In this document: piece after piece, positions 49,237-61,486 of the stretch
Numbering within the stretch: position 1 is the first letter of the stretch
Layout of the letters: each line of letters starts with the position of its first letter
DNA from: Euwallacea fornicatus
Lineage: Eukaryota > Arthropoda > Insecta > Coleoptera > Curculionidae
Direction of reading: 5' to 3'
NCBI RefSeq assembly: GCF_040115645.1
Contig: NC_089550.1
Span: forward strand, 4,650,001 to 4,714,000
DNA: 64,000 nucleotides
Notes under the pieces: generated by a model
The model's input: the letters and a program-made list of their open reading frames with translations, nothing else
The model's database searches: none
Told to the model about the DNA's origin: nothing
Made by a program: the position numbers and the translations under genes

Positions 49237-49331
49237 ATTGGTTACCGCCCACGCACTGTAAACAAAAACAACTCGTGTCGTCCGTACTGTAACTGCATTG
49301 GTTGGGAAGCCCTTTGTCGCGCAATGATTGG
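49237..49331 (-). promoter_or_regulatory. Cluster of three CCAAT boxes
   Basis: ATTGG (reverse CCAAT) occurs at 49,237-49,241, 49,297-49,301 and 49,327-49,331, in the longer forms GCGATTGGTTA, GCATTGGTTG and TGATTGGTGAGC, spaced 60 and 30 bp. NF-Y sites are often spaced like this in promoters. No gene could be tied to it. Confidence 0.3.
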
Positions 49332-51766
49332 TGAGCGGCATTTGCCGTAATTTACATTTTTAAGTTGAAACTGTAAAGAGGACCACCATGCGCCGGAAAT
49401 TGATTTTAATATTTATTTTACCGCATTCTCATATTATTTCTTATAAGACTAATCGTTAAGTGGAACTTGCTGTATGAGTGAGATGCCTGTGAGCTTACGT
49501 GACTTTTCCAAGGCTCTAAAACATACGTTCAGAGAGGTTTTTAGCCTCATTCTATGCAATTCCAAATAATTTATTTACAAGATAATCATGTCCACAGCAG
49601 GAAAAGCCACAGTAAACAGTATACTTGATGATTTAAGGATGAAAAGGAGTATTGTTAGAATGATGAAATAAAGTAAAAAAGCCTCTTGATGGCATTTAAA
49701 TAGAGCAATCGTTAATGAACTTCATGATTTTATCGTAACACGAAATTTTTTTTATCCCAAATTGCGGATAAAATTTTAAAAACTGTCAAAACTTCACAGA
49801 TTTGACTGATGCTGTGTAGAGTATAATACAAAGGGTTTTACTTCAATTTTACGTCAAAGATTGGCTCAAAAGATAAACCAATGTAAAGAACAATCTTATG
49901 ACATTCGTAGTGGTAAGTATGGATTTTATGACCCTTTTTCTTAATGATTAAAAAACGATTTTACATTTTAAACAAATTACAAAAAATGAAAAACAACAAT
50001 TTCGTGAATTAAATTTAAATTTCATGAACCTACCAACAAATTCATGTTTAGGCTGTTATTAACTAAAACTTACCAAAAGCCGATTCTTCAATATCCTGTT
50101 AAAACTTCGTGCGAAACAACTTATAGTCCAGGATAACCTCCAGAAGTGCATCGTTCATTGAACAACCGCGCTGCAGATCTTTATTGCATTTCGGTGCAGA
50201 ATTGATTTGAAATGTAAAAAGTATTACGCTGAAAGACTGGAATTTTGATTCAAGTTAGATAAAATTAAATTTACGGCTACTTGTCAAATCACATTTTTAG
50301 ACAAAGAGCAGCCGGCGAATTGAAGCTTCAAGTGCTGCAGTATTTGACCGCTGCAAATTCATTGAACAAGTCTTCTGTTAATTGCATAGATGATTCAGGT
50401 GACAGTCTTTGGTCCAAGAATTTCTGCTAGTGGGTTATTAACTACCAACTCGGACTCGGGACGTTGGAAAACCGGCCGTAAAGACGCGAAAACCTTTAAG
50501 TAATTTTACAGAAATAAAAACACTAGTGCAATAAAAGTAATCTCGATAGCTAATAAAAGTAATAATATTAAACAGTGTTAGAGGTTTTTACGTTTTGAAA
50601 ATACTATAATGACATTGTTGAAATCAAACTTCTAGGACTCCATGTTGAGGCAATTAACAATGTTACCAAAGTATTGTTTGTTGGAGTTATTGCTCTACAG
50701 ATGTTTAACAGTCTTTCAGTTTGGTTTCAGCGATTCGGAGCACTTAATACTATAATTTCGTTTTTTACACGTTGAAGGTGTTTAATCTCACATAACATGA
50801 AAAAATTCTCGAATTGTTTTCCTGAGAAACAACATTTTGTATGACATGTTACCGAAGTAATAGGAAGGCAGCTTGTGTTTACGTATTTGTTAAAATAATG
50901 TTTTTTTTTATTTTTTATAAATTGATGTTTACGTTTATTTCTGTTTTTGACTTGCCGGCAATATTGCTGATATATTTTGTTGATATACAATATACCTATT
51001 GTAAAAGTGAGAAAGATGGAATTAAAAAGAAATACCTTATTAAGAAACTGTGCTTTTATTCCTGATATTGAATGAGTGTGTAATGTGTTTTTTGTCTCCC
51101 AGATGAAGGAGCCTGCGAAAGTCTTTTAGCACACAATTTACACATGGTATACGAGACCTTAGCGACTAATGGTTTTCTTTAACCTATTCAAGTTCTTGAC
51201 CTCATTGCGTTTCCTTAACATATCAGCAATGTAACAGTTCATAGCAGTAACAATTAACTGAATGGCATAAGTGATAGTCAAACAATTTTCCATTTTCACT
51301 TATATGTTATTCTTCAACCGCTCTATAAGTATGAATATTCTGGATCGTAACTCGACCAACCTGCTAACTGAAAGTACATTCTCCAAAATTGTCAAGAAAA
51401 ATAGACGTTTAAGAATACTATTCTGAGATTCAACAAAGTTTGCTCGAGCTAGAGGAACTTACCTTGGCTTTATTATATATAATTAAACCTACAAACACAT
51501 ACCAGCAAACTAGGTATGTTCTAGCAAAAATATATTAAAAAAAAACAATCAAAAACCAACACAACACATAGTGTCTTGATTATTCAATTATATGGTTATA
51601 TATAGCATGAATAAAAAAACTATTAATGTTATATTTTATATATTTGTAATAACTAAGTGGTATTAATGGAATGATCAGACCGATCTCACTTTCTAATTTT
51701 ACTATTTACTTATTATTAATGGTACCTTTGCGTATAAGCTAAAAATTTCAAACTCTTACAAAACCC

Positions 51767-54028
51767 CTAACTTCTAATAGCATTCATATCACGCAACTGT
51801 CGCGATACGTGAGGATACTCTCCTGTTAACACCAGCTGATCTTCCAGCTTTTTCAAACTCACAACTGGAGACAATCCGTAATTCTTTAATTCCTTGGGAG
51901 TGTGCACCAAGTCTAATTTACAAATTTTCACGTGAAGTTGTGTAGCCCTAATACTAGCGAATCTTTTTTTGCATATGTGGCACTGCATATGAGTTTTTCT
52001 GTGAGTCAGAGTCTCGCTCTTGCTGTAGGAAATATTATCGCAATAATGACATATTTTCACAGGTGTCGACTTATTTATTTTCACTTGCAGTAGATCTGAA
52101 GGAGTCGGAGATAACATCTCTGTTTTGAGAGGACTCATGTCAATAGTCAAGTGCCCCAATGGATAGAACTTTTCTTCTTTGATCTCTATTTGAAAATCTT
52201 CTTTCGGCGGTGACGTCAGCTTATTGTAAACCTTGCCTAAATAATCATAGAAGTCGCACTGAGTGCCTGTGGATTTCACGGTAACATCAGTAGTGGAACT
52301 ATCACCTAAATTCTCACCAGTTGAAATGTGCTTATTGTGCTTTCTTAAAGACGATTTATCCCTTGAGAATTGCAATGATGGAAGTAAGCCTTTGGCGGAA
52401 TACTGAGTAGACTTGTTGATAAGTATCACATTATAGGTTTGAACAGCCTGGTGCATAACTTCTTTGCAAGGCAACTCTTTCAGTGGCTCGACTTGACACT
52501 TTTTATTTATTTTTCCAATGCTGGGGACAGTGGGAATACAACAATTAAGGGTCATATTGTCATTTAGAGATGTTAGATTCTTGCACAGACTAATTTGACC
52601 AACAACTGCATTTAAGTCTGTATATTCAGTGCTTTTTAACTTCTCAGTTCTCAAATGTGTATTCAACTCTTTAAAATCAGTCTGTAAACATTTACTTTTC
52701 AAGTGTTTGTGATTATGAGTTTGAGTACTCACAGTGTTCATTTTCAACTTAACCACATCAGTTTGGCTGCAATTTTCTGTCAAAGAAATTAAATCTGTTT
52801 GTATGTTTACTGTCCTAATACTAGCAGAAATGGTTTGTGATTCAGCTGACTTCATTTGAGTCAGCTCACATTGGGAGTACCTATCTGAACATGCTGGAAC
52901 CACATGTACTTCCCTGTTAATGAGTTTGGATATATTTTGATCCACTTTTTCTTTAAATAAGGAAACCCACTTTAAAGACAACCAATGGAAGATATCTAAT
53001 GTTGAATCAATGTTTGGAGAAGCCACTTCTTCTAGTGGACAACTAGTGAATCTTTTCTTTCTCAGTGGAGGAGTGAATAATGTTACCTAGAAAAAAGCAA
53101 AAGGAAGTGAGTTTTAGTTTAAAATGGGCAAAATCTGAAGTTTTGGCTTAAACTTAATTGGGGACAATAAAGGATGCTACAAGAAAAAGTCACGAAGTGG
53201 AGTTTGTTGATGACAAGATAATTTTTATGTGTTTATACAAAGAAATTGCAAGGAGTCAAGACACACAGTTCTGGTGTATAATCATCATTATTGCCATAAT
53301 TTTGTGGTTCCCTAATGTACATAACAGTAAAAAAATCTTACCTCTAAATTGTCTTGGTTTTGAAGTGTGCGCAGCTTGAAATCATAGAAGTTGGTCACAT
53401 CTACTAGGCAGTTGAAACAAACAGCCACAATTTGGTCTGTCTCTTCAATCTATAAAAGGAATTATTGAGGTATTAGTTTAGAACACTGATAATTAAATAT
53501 TTTTAAGTTGAGGAATATAAGATTCTAAGCAAAGGTTCTGCACTGTTGTTTTAATAGAATATCATTCTGTGAGATTCAAAGGATTTTCAAAGTGGTGTAA
53601 AAACCTAAAAGTTCTAGTGGCACTTTTCACTGTTGTATGTTTGTTTGGTTTTCACAGTTTTAACAAGTTAACTTTAAAGTATATTTGACTGGTAGAAATA
53701 CATAACAATAGACTTGATACACATAATGTCTCTCCTTTAGGATTAATCAGTATGCTAACACCATTTAATAATGAATTGCTAGGTATATGCTAGTTTAACA
53801 ATTCATTATTTCTGAGTTTGATTGTAAATCCAGCGATTTGTTGATTCATCAATATTCTCAAAATCATAACAATCCTTAGAAACTGACCTTAATGTTCAAT
53901 ATCTCAAAAATAATTTTCCTCAGGAACTCCCGTTGTTTTCGGCGTTTTCCCGCGAACATAGAAAGCAGATTTTTCGTTGCCATACATAATCGACAGCAAT
54001 CTGTTGATCCCGAATAGCTGGAACTCAT
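51767..54028 (-). CDS. ZAD zinc-finger protein with Q-T motif series
   Basis: Likely nuclear DNA-binding protein of the arthropod ZAD family, whose N-terminal zinc domain dimerises. Exons: 54,028-53,888, 53,449-53,342 and 53,086-51,767, all phase 0 with GT-AG introns of 438 and 255 nt, giving 522 residues. Residues 11-83 form the ZAD: CCRLC in exon 1, VCFNC in exon 2. A long linker follows with repeated Q-T phrases (NIQTD, CSQTD, STQTH, CLQTD, AVQTY, GTQCD), between about residues 164 and 361. Two fingers at 429-472: CHYC-x12-H-x3-H and, three residues on, CHIC-x12-H-x3-C, so the second is C2HC. Having only two fingers is few for the family. The start ATG (MSSSYSGSTDCC) directly precedes the ZAD. 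Specific orthology was not assigned. Confidence 0.9.
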
Positions 54029-55827
54029 TTTAGGAGATGAAAACTGCTATTGAACGAGAACTATCAACTATTCGTTTAATAGGAAAAAGTTAAAGATATG
54101 CGCCAACATCCATGCGATCCCGTGAATAAGCTGACCTAGTCAAATATGAAGGCCGGATACAAAACTGTCTGGCAAAGGGATTTAAAGTGAAAGAAAATAA
54201 ACGTAAGCGAATAACTGAAATTGGCACAATTCTGTTGTTAACTACTATAGACCCGCCGTCGGTATCCATTTTAGAAAAAAAAAACCGTCGTACGGGATTT
54301 TAGTGGATTATTAGAGTGCTTAGAGCAGTCGGAGCATCAGCTGAAATAAATTTCAATTCACACCAAACGTCGACAGTAACTCTACAAATGCAGGTGTCGC
54401 CATTCATGACGTCAATTTCTTTTGCATTTGAATGATAATACCACCTAAAATCGTGTGATGTATTATAATAAGATGGCGCCACGCCAAATATTTTTGACAA
54501 AAGGGTAGAGACACAACGAAAAACTAAATTTGCTAGGACTATGATGTAATTTCGGGACACCCTGTATGATAAATTAGAAATAACGACTTAGATCATTTTA
54601 CAAAAAAGAAATTACCATATATTACAACACAAAGAAAACGTATAGTCATAATATCATGAAGGAGAGCATAAAACTTAGCACAAAAAGGTATAGTGCACTA
54701 AATAAAAGTAAAATTCTATTGATTTTTCTCATACGATAATAAGGCACTACAAAGACATTATATAAAAATAACATATACAAGGTGTTTAGTAGAGAAATAG
54801 TTCTTTTTTATGGGAGATGGATGCGACTTTTTTGCATCTATATAAGCATATTTATATTGATGCGATTAAGTTTATTTTTTTCATATTAAATACTTTCCGC
54901 TTTCGGAAATATTTTCCTAAATATTCATAATATGCACATTGAAAAAGCAAAAAAAAATTAAAAAATTATTACTATAATTATGTACACAAATTAATGTATT
55001 AAACTACTTTTGTTCCAATTGAATTTTCAATTTAAAAAATTCCTCCAACGAAGCACTAGCACAAGAAATTCAAACTTTTAAAAACTTCTTTATTGTATAC
55101 GCTTTCAAATAATATATGATATTATGGTAAAGTTGCAATTCATAAAACTAAAAACAAATGGAAATATTACTCACAACAAGAAAGTAAGCGACATTAAATT
55201 TAAATAAGTATTAATCATTTCGAAACTTATAGCACAAATCCTAACATAAACAGTACTATTATTAATTAATTTTCAAAATGAAACCCTCAATTTCTAACGC
55301 ATTTACCCGCCTCATTTCGTATTTCAATAGTCGCGACAGTGAATCTCATCCCTTCCTAAACCCGAAACCTGCTGTAAGTTGGTCACGGTCAGTTATTTCA
55401 ACTTATTAAAAAAAATGGACTTAATTGTAACAATAGAATTATTTCATATAAAAACCTAAAACCGACCTTCCAAAAACGATGTGACGTTGTATGAGGATAA
55501 GTATGATTATATTAGGTTAAAATAGCCCCATCTATTTCCCATCTAAAATTTTCTATCACTGTACCACACACCCACCCTGTATATACACGATTTTACTGTC
55601 CATATAAAAACAGATAATCAATAATTGACAGCAAACTTCGTACTTATAAAACACAACTTCCAACTTACGAAAATTTCAACAGTACAACAGATGTTAACAT
55701 CGAGGAAATGAACATGAACAAATCGTTATATTTTCCTAAAACTAAGGCACCCTTCAAGTAACGTATACGGTGAAAGTTGGAACAGTAATTTATCTTAAAT
55801 AACTATTAGGTAAGTTGATGTTGTCTG
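54029..55827. other. Intergenic DNA with a transposon end
   Basis: A terminus reading GACACCCTGTA lies at about 54,558; reading inward on the minus strand it starts TACAGGGTGTCCCGAAATTA. The 86-codon minus-strand frame at 54,300-54,560 begins inside this end and shows no transposase motif, so I leave it unassigned. The opposite end was not found. The rest is AT-rich DNA without a gene. Confidence 0.45.
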
Positions 55828-56803
55828 TACAGGGAGTTCCAAAAAGATTATGTCAAAACTAAGAAAGTTATAGAAGACATTGTGGTGAAAAATTTTTGCA
55901 AAAAAACTCCTACACAGAAATGAGCCATTATGATCCCAAAGTTATTTTTGTTCAAAAGACTTCGATATTCAAGTTAAGGGAATCGAATAAAAACAAAAAA
56001 ATAAATACTTTTTTGTCTTCTGATATGTTTATCAATTGCATTCTTAAACTCGATGTTGTTGAAAATTGAGTCACTTATGGGATGATCACAATTCACAAGT
56101 CTGGATCAGTGTTCATCAAACCCAATTTGCCATTAATATGTGGGCCAGTATTGTCGGAACTTCTTAACTGGTCCGAATCTGCTTCCTACTCGGTTGCTAA
56201 TATCTAACTAAATTTTCTGCAACTTGTACTTCGTGAGTTATTGAGCAACACACACGTTCCTAACGATATGCGGGAAGGAATATAGTTTTAATGTGACGGT
56301 GCATTTGCACATTTTGTTCATACAGTACAGGATCATTTAAATTCACATATTTGTGGGCGATGGATGGGAAGAAGGACACCTATTAGGTGGCCAGCGCGAA
56401 GTTCCGATTTAAGCCTGTTGGATTTTCTCCTCTGAGGGTGACATCAAGTTGTTAGTGTATGAAACTTTTGTAGCCACCTAAGAAGAACCGTTGGAAAGAA
56501 CGATGGTAATTTCTCTCTGATATCTGCACACCTTACAACAGGTGCGCGATTCAATGATAAAAAAAATGAATGTAACCAGGGCGGGGGTCTTTATTTCAGA
56601 CCTTTATTATATATTTCTTTGCGTTATTTAAAAAAAATGAAATAAATATCGAAGTTTTAAGGCGACAACGAGCTAATATTGCGTTTTTGATCAAAATAAC
56701 TCTGATGCCTATACGGCTAATTTTTGACTATGCAAAAACTGTTCACCGTAAAGTCCCCTATAACCTTCTTAAGTTTGGCACAATCTTTTTGGAACACCAT
56801 GTA
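55828..56803 (+). mobile_element. Mariner-like element, 976 bp, degenerate
   Basis: Inverted repeats of about 80 bp: TACAGGGAGTTCCAAAAAGA at the left, TACATGGTGTTCCAAAAAGA on the opposite strand at the right, with shared AAG-x-TTATAG and AGTTTTTGCA-type blocks inward. The remaining transposase (about 56,290-56,460) reads CDGAFAHFVHTVQDHL, GRWMGRRTPIRWPARSSDL and LLDFLL, the C-terminal catalytic region of the same RWxGRR..WPARSPDL family as 21,270-22,072. Stops and loss of the N-terminal half make it inactive. Confidence 0.85.
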
Positions 56804-57278
56804 TGAGACCAAAAATATATGTATTTTCTCATATTCAAATTTCATATAGCAAAACAGTGGATAACAGAAACTTCGCGTCAACTTCTAACATTACGTATAT
56901 CTAAGGCATCTTAAAGTAATCTTAAGCCAAAACATAATTTACTCAAGCCAAATAACAAAAAATGCCTTATTGCTAAATTTAGTAACAATAGATCAGTCGG
57001 AATCAGTCTTTACTAATTGAATAGAAGATTTGTTTTCTCCGAAAAATAGTTTGAGTACCATCTTCATGGTACTTTCTTCCACTGGTTGCAATTGATTATT
57101 ACAGACAGATAGATACAAATAAGGTAGATAATTGAAAATAAATAAGTAAAAAATGAGATTTGGTTTGAAACTGTGTGGTCAAAGTCACATGGGAGTAAGT
57201 TAATAAAAAAACTTACCTTTTTGGGGAGTTACTGTAAAATCACTTTCTGCAGGCGCTGCTCCCTTTTATTCTCTCCTA
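56804..57278. other. 3' flank of the second zinc-finger gene
   Basis: Probable 3' UTR and flank. On the minus strand AAAAAG|GTAAGTTT at about 57,220 is a strong donor-like site 60 nt after the stop codon, so a spliced 3' UTR is possible. Nothing else recognised. Confidence 0.4.
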
Positions 57279-59610
57279 CTACTTTAGTTCCCATATGTTT
57301 TTAACTCGCAATTTCGACGACCTCGAGGTCCTCGGCGCTGCTCGAGACGACGCCAAATTCCCAATTTTCACCTTAATAATAGGTCTTTTCCTATTCTTCG
57401 ATTTGCTTTTCCCGTCTTTAGCTAGTATATTCGGAGTCACCACTACCCTATCCCCTTTAGTGAGTACCAGCTCCTTGTGAGAAGATTTCCCCGAGCTGCC
57501 AGCACTATCTACATAACTAGTACTTTGTGACTGACCACTGGCCATACAATCCGCGGGAGGAGTATTGGCAGCTGCAGTAGATCCCACGCTAGAAGTCTGA
57601 ACTGGAATTTGATTGTTGAGAAAAGGCCCCATACTTAAAGTGTAATTTTGTAATAGTGGGGTGGTTTGAATGGAGGTGTTGCTAATTTGGTTAAATAATG
57701 TATTGTTAAGTGTTTGGGGCTGCGTTAGATTCGGTTGGATAGACAGGCCCGTGCTCTGTAAGAAAGCTGAAGTGTTGGGAAGGAATATAGACATCGTTGG
57801 ACTGGAAGTCATGAGCTGAATTGAAGACACTGATAACTGGGAAGACTGCACTTGTGATGTTACAAATGTGAGCGGATATGTTGTTGTGTTTATTACTGGC
57901 ATCTCTGAGGGAGAGGAGCACCTGCGCTCCTCTATAAGAGCTACGTCGCTCCAGGACCCTGAATGGTCAATTTTACTACCTTCTTTTTCCTCTTCACTGG
58001 GTTTACTATAAGAAACTTTAAACTCTCCATGAGTAAACTTCACTGGAACGACGTTCAACAACAAATTGCTCTTAAAGTTTTTGAGTTTACATGAAAATCC
58101 TTCCCCCATGACTGGATCTTTAAGCGGCAGCGGTTCAGCTTGTACTTCCACGTTGTTAAACTTATTGACTAGTGAAGCCAACTCTTTCATTATGGCTTTA
58201 TCGGAGGAATTGGTGACATTCAATCGGTCGAGCACAGTGTTGTTGCAGATATCGATGACTGGCTTCAATTTAGAACATGATTCCATGACGGATAAGTCCG
58301 CATCAGCACTAGTCGATGGGGCACCATCTTCAAGCTCTATCACTTCATCCCTAGTATTCGAACCATCTTCATCATCGGTTAGTACTATGATGTTGGAGCA
58401 CCGTCGATCATCTAAACCAGGAATATCCTCAAAACCTTCAAAGGCAGCGCTAAACTGTCGTCTCACACTCCGATTCAACTCAATCCTCTCCAAATCCACA
58501 ACAATACTAGGGGCGCCAAGAAGAATCCTTCTAACCTCACAACTCTCTTCATGATTCTTTTTCCGTTCCACCGACTTAAACTTCAGTTTGCAGTACTCAC
58601 AAACTCTGTGTCGGTTGCTGTGCTTCTTCAAAGCAGCCACGTTGCGATGGACGAGGCTGCAGACTTTGCAGATCAATATGCTAGGAAATTTAGTTAAACC
58701 CATTGCAGGGGTCAGACCGAGAGATTGGATGAATTCCGGTTTAGTGGCATTCGGCGGATTTAAGCCTGGTTTGGAGAGACTTCGATTGAAGTTGAGGGTT
58801 TTTGATTTGGGTCCGGGTTTTCGGATTAATGTGGATTTCAGAGGTAAAGAGGGTCGTTTGATTGAGTAATCACTCGTTCCTGACTTCTTGGGAGGGACGC
58901 TTTTATTGCCACTACTGACGTGTTCGACTACATCAGTCATTGGAATAGGGCTATACAAGCTGTTGGGTTTAAAGAAAGGTTTAGCTTTAAAGGGAACTGC
59001 AGTTCGCTTTCTCGCAACTCTCCTTATCTTAACGTCTGTCTGCCTCGCCGGCTTAGGTCGGTAAATATAATTAAACATATCTAATTTTCGCTTCCAAAAG
59101 TACGATTCTACTTCGTCCATCCCTAGGGACACTATAGGGGCGATATCCCTGTGAAGGCACTTCTTTGGTAACTTATATTTAGGATTATTTCGATAAACCT
59201 CTACTACACTCGTGTGTATGCCTTTATTAACTTTTAGTTTTGCCGATGCAGCAAGACTCACAACATTGCTTTTGGAGCAATGCGGCACCTCGTCCAAGGC
59301 ATTTTTCTGGATTGTAGTAGCTTGTAATACTGTCGTTGATTTCTCCTCTATTTCCGCGAGTTCTTTACAACTAGGAGGGCACTTTATGGTAATGCAAGTG
59401 TTAGGTAAGCGCAGACCCCTGTGGACCAGAAACTTGTGACATTTTTCCTGTAATATTGGCAATTTTAGTGATTGTCGTAACAGGAAGAAGCAAATGGACC
59501 TTGAGATGGCGATCTTGCTGCATTGCCGTCTGTCTGATTTCGTGGATGTTTTTGGTGTTTTGGTAGCATTTGGTGCAGATTTTTGTAGAGATCAGGTCTG
59601 ATTCAGAGAT
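57279..59610 (-). CDS. ZAD zinc-finger protein, first exon not found
   Basis: Exons seen: 59,610-59,500 (37 codons) and 59,447-57,279 (722 codons plus stop). The intron is only 52 nt (donor AAG|GTCCAT, acceptor ATTACAG) and is needed to join the frames. Exon 59,610-59,500 starts in phase 0 at the same place as the second exon of the gene at 51.8 kb and holds the second half of a ZAD (ICTKCYQNTKNIHEIRQTA). The first half, with its own CxxC, must lie upstream, but I found no candidate up to 63.9 kb. In the large exon two fingers adjoin: CKVC-x12-H-x3-H and CEYC-x12-H-x4-C, the same C2H2 plus C2HC pair as its neighbour. Basic patches, an acidic stretch (LTDDEDGSNTRDEVIELEDG) and a Ser/Thr/Gln-rich, possibly activating region follow. 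The C-terminus is SSKLRVKNIWELK. Confidence 0.85.
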
Positions 59611-61027
59611 CTGCAAAGGAGATGATAATATGAAGAGTGGGTCAAATTATATGTGTGGAGCTGCGAAAATAAAACGCTGTTTTACTGTCGATTTCTTTAT
59701 CAAAATGCCACGCGATGCTGCTGTTAAGTCGAGTTATTAAAATCTGTCAACACGCGGAAAAATACAGTTGGCCGATAATGTTCCGACCGATTTAATTTAG
59801 GTCTGTACGTGGCTTAGCATTAAACGTTCACAGACAGATTGATGATGAATGAAAATATCAATCAATTTTTAACTAGCACGTCATGCGCAGTAAGCGCAAG
59901 CACAACAACGCTATTCGCAGTCCTATATGGCTAACTGAGGGGCTTCGCAGCGGACCTTTTACCAAGAATTGAGGCTATCCATATAAAGGGTGCTCCAATA
60001 AAAACGTAAGATTTCAATTTTAAATCAAACACCATTTCCTGTAGCGAAATATTGAAGTTTTTATTGATTTAGAACATTTGCATTTTGGAATAAAGCATGA
60101 GATAATACATGCAATAAATGACTGTCACAGGTTTGGTAACACAAATGCTCTTTTAACGAAACTTTGAACAATTGTTTTGAATAAATGTAGCGGTATTTGT
60201 TTGACACAGCGCTCATTTTCGGCCTTTAATGCTTAGGTGGTCTTAGATTTGTTGGCATAAACGTGAGATTTCCAAAAAATCCAACGAAAAAAGTAGAGAG
60301 GTGTTAGGTCACATGATTGTGAAAGCCAATTCTTCTCACTACGATGGGAGATCACCCAATCAATGCCATTCAATTATCCAATAGGGGAATCTTCTTCGGT
60401 TTACAGGATCTGTACATAAAAGTTGTTCATTTTGTAAAAATGGAGATGTAAATTTTTCGTGAGAATACGATGAAGAGTGGCTATTGAAACGTTCGATTCT
60501 CGTGCCTGTGAACGAATCGAGGTTTCCGGATTTTCGCCCAAATTCTGATGAAATACCGTGATATTTTCTTCCGAGGTCGTTTGAGGGGTCTCTAACATCA
60601 ATAACTGCATCGGTACGTTCAAATTTATTGATGATTATTTTTTTATTCACAAAATAAGAATATTATCCCTACCGAAAATTGATGGCCCTTTACGAATTAT
60701 GCCAAGTAAGCTTTTACCATTTTGATGGTAAGATTTAACAATAGGGCCGCGTTATTGCACGGTATATCGCTTTATATTTACGAACTTCCATCTGTTTTCT
60801 TTTGACCTGGTACGCGTATTCACTTTTTAAAAGATTACAGTCAAAATGAGGCACAACTCAAATCTTGCATTCTTACTGTAACAGCCTTTATTTCTGGTCA
60901 GGACCACGAACCGCTAGACCCTTAGGGGCGTGTATGAGGCGTGACAGTATAAATGCGGCCATTCACTCATTCGTTTTGGTTCGACTTCCAAGAACACCGT
61001 TATGTAACAATGTTCCTTCTGAGCTAA
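59611..61027. other. Upstream flank with a transposon remnant
   Basis: Expected location of the missing first ZAD exon, but no CxxC-coding exon with a matching donor was found. It contains the mariner-like remnant listed next; the rest is unassigned. Confidence 0.4.
59982..60650 (-). mobile_element. Mariner-like remnant
   Basis: The left side starts TAAAGGGTGCTCCAATAAAA, a typical terminus. The minus strand reads NWLSQSCDLTPLYFFRWIFW, then KSHVYANKSKTT and ALKAENERC, matching the final catalytic region of the insect family with RSCDLTPLDFFLWG followed by KxxVYADKPxTI. Upstream frames up to about 60,650 contain broken pieces. No right terminus was found, so the end is approximate. Confidence 0.7.
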
Positions 61028-61486
61028 TTGTGTCGTAAAACAGCGATGTTTTTAAAGCATTCGAAGTTACCAAAGAAATACGATTTAAGAAATGCGGACA
61101 AAGACGGATTATTACTATTACATCTAAAATGTAATAAATCACATAAAGTGAGTTCTCAAATTTGCTTTCAATCTGCAACTTTTTTTTTTATTCAAAAGAA
61201 ACTCTCTTAGTAGAGTCACCAAAATGTCACGAATTCTGTCGCTTTTGATGTTTCTGCATATATTCAGACTTAATTGTCATAATTTTAAACAAAAAAGAAA
61301 CGTATTAAGTCCCTTAGGCACTTAGCAACTGATCAATTAAGCTATAATGAAATATTGGAGAAATATTTCGTTCAACGGTTCCTCGGCCAGTATGTTCCAA
61401 ATGACTTGAACCTAAAAGTGGAACACGACAACGATAAAAAAGATATTTGTGCTCCGACTAAGACAATTTCCTCAAAAGGTTCGTAG
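61028..61486 (+). CDS. Possible two-exon coding fragment, unknown
   Basis: An open stretch ending KCNKSHK meets a strong donor (AAA|GTGAGT) at 61,147. After 150 nt an AAAAAAG acceptor at 61,297 opens a 62-codon frame in the same phase (KRIKSLRHLATDQLSYNEIL ... FLGQYVPNDL) ending at TAG 61,484-61,486. The acceptor is A-rich and lacks a pyrimidine tract, and no domain is recognised. It could be a gene remnant or a transposon piece. Confidence 0.2.

Larger units (their letters stand above)
48454..51766. other. DAZAP2 3' UTR and intergenic DNA
   Basis: The first 570 bases or so are the probable 3' UTR. Beyond it there is the CCAAT cluster at about 49.3 kb and then AT-rich DNA to the zinc-finger gene. 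A short open run at about 50,300-50,380 follows a TTTTTAG acceptor but leads nowhere. No gene recognised. Confidence 0.45.

Noticed and set aside
54300..54560. 86-codon minus-strand frame
   Set aside because: It begins within a transposon terminus and has no recognisable motif, so it is probably element interior.
58066..58554. 162-codon plus-strand frame
   Set aside because: Shadow of the large zinc-finger exon on the minus strand.
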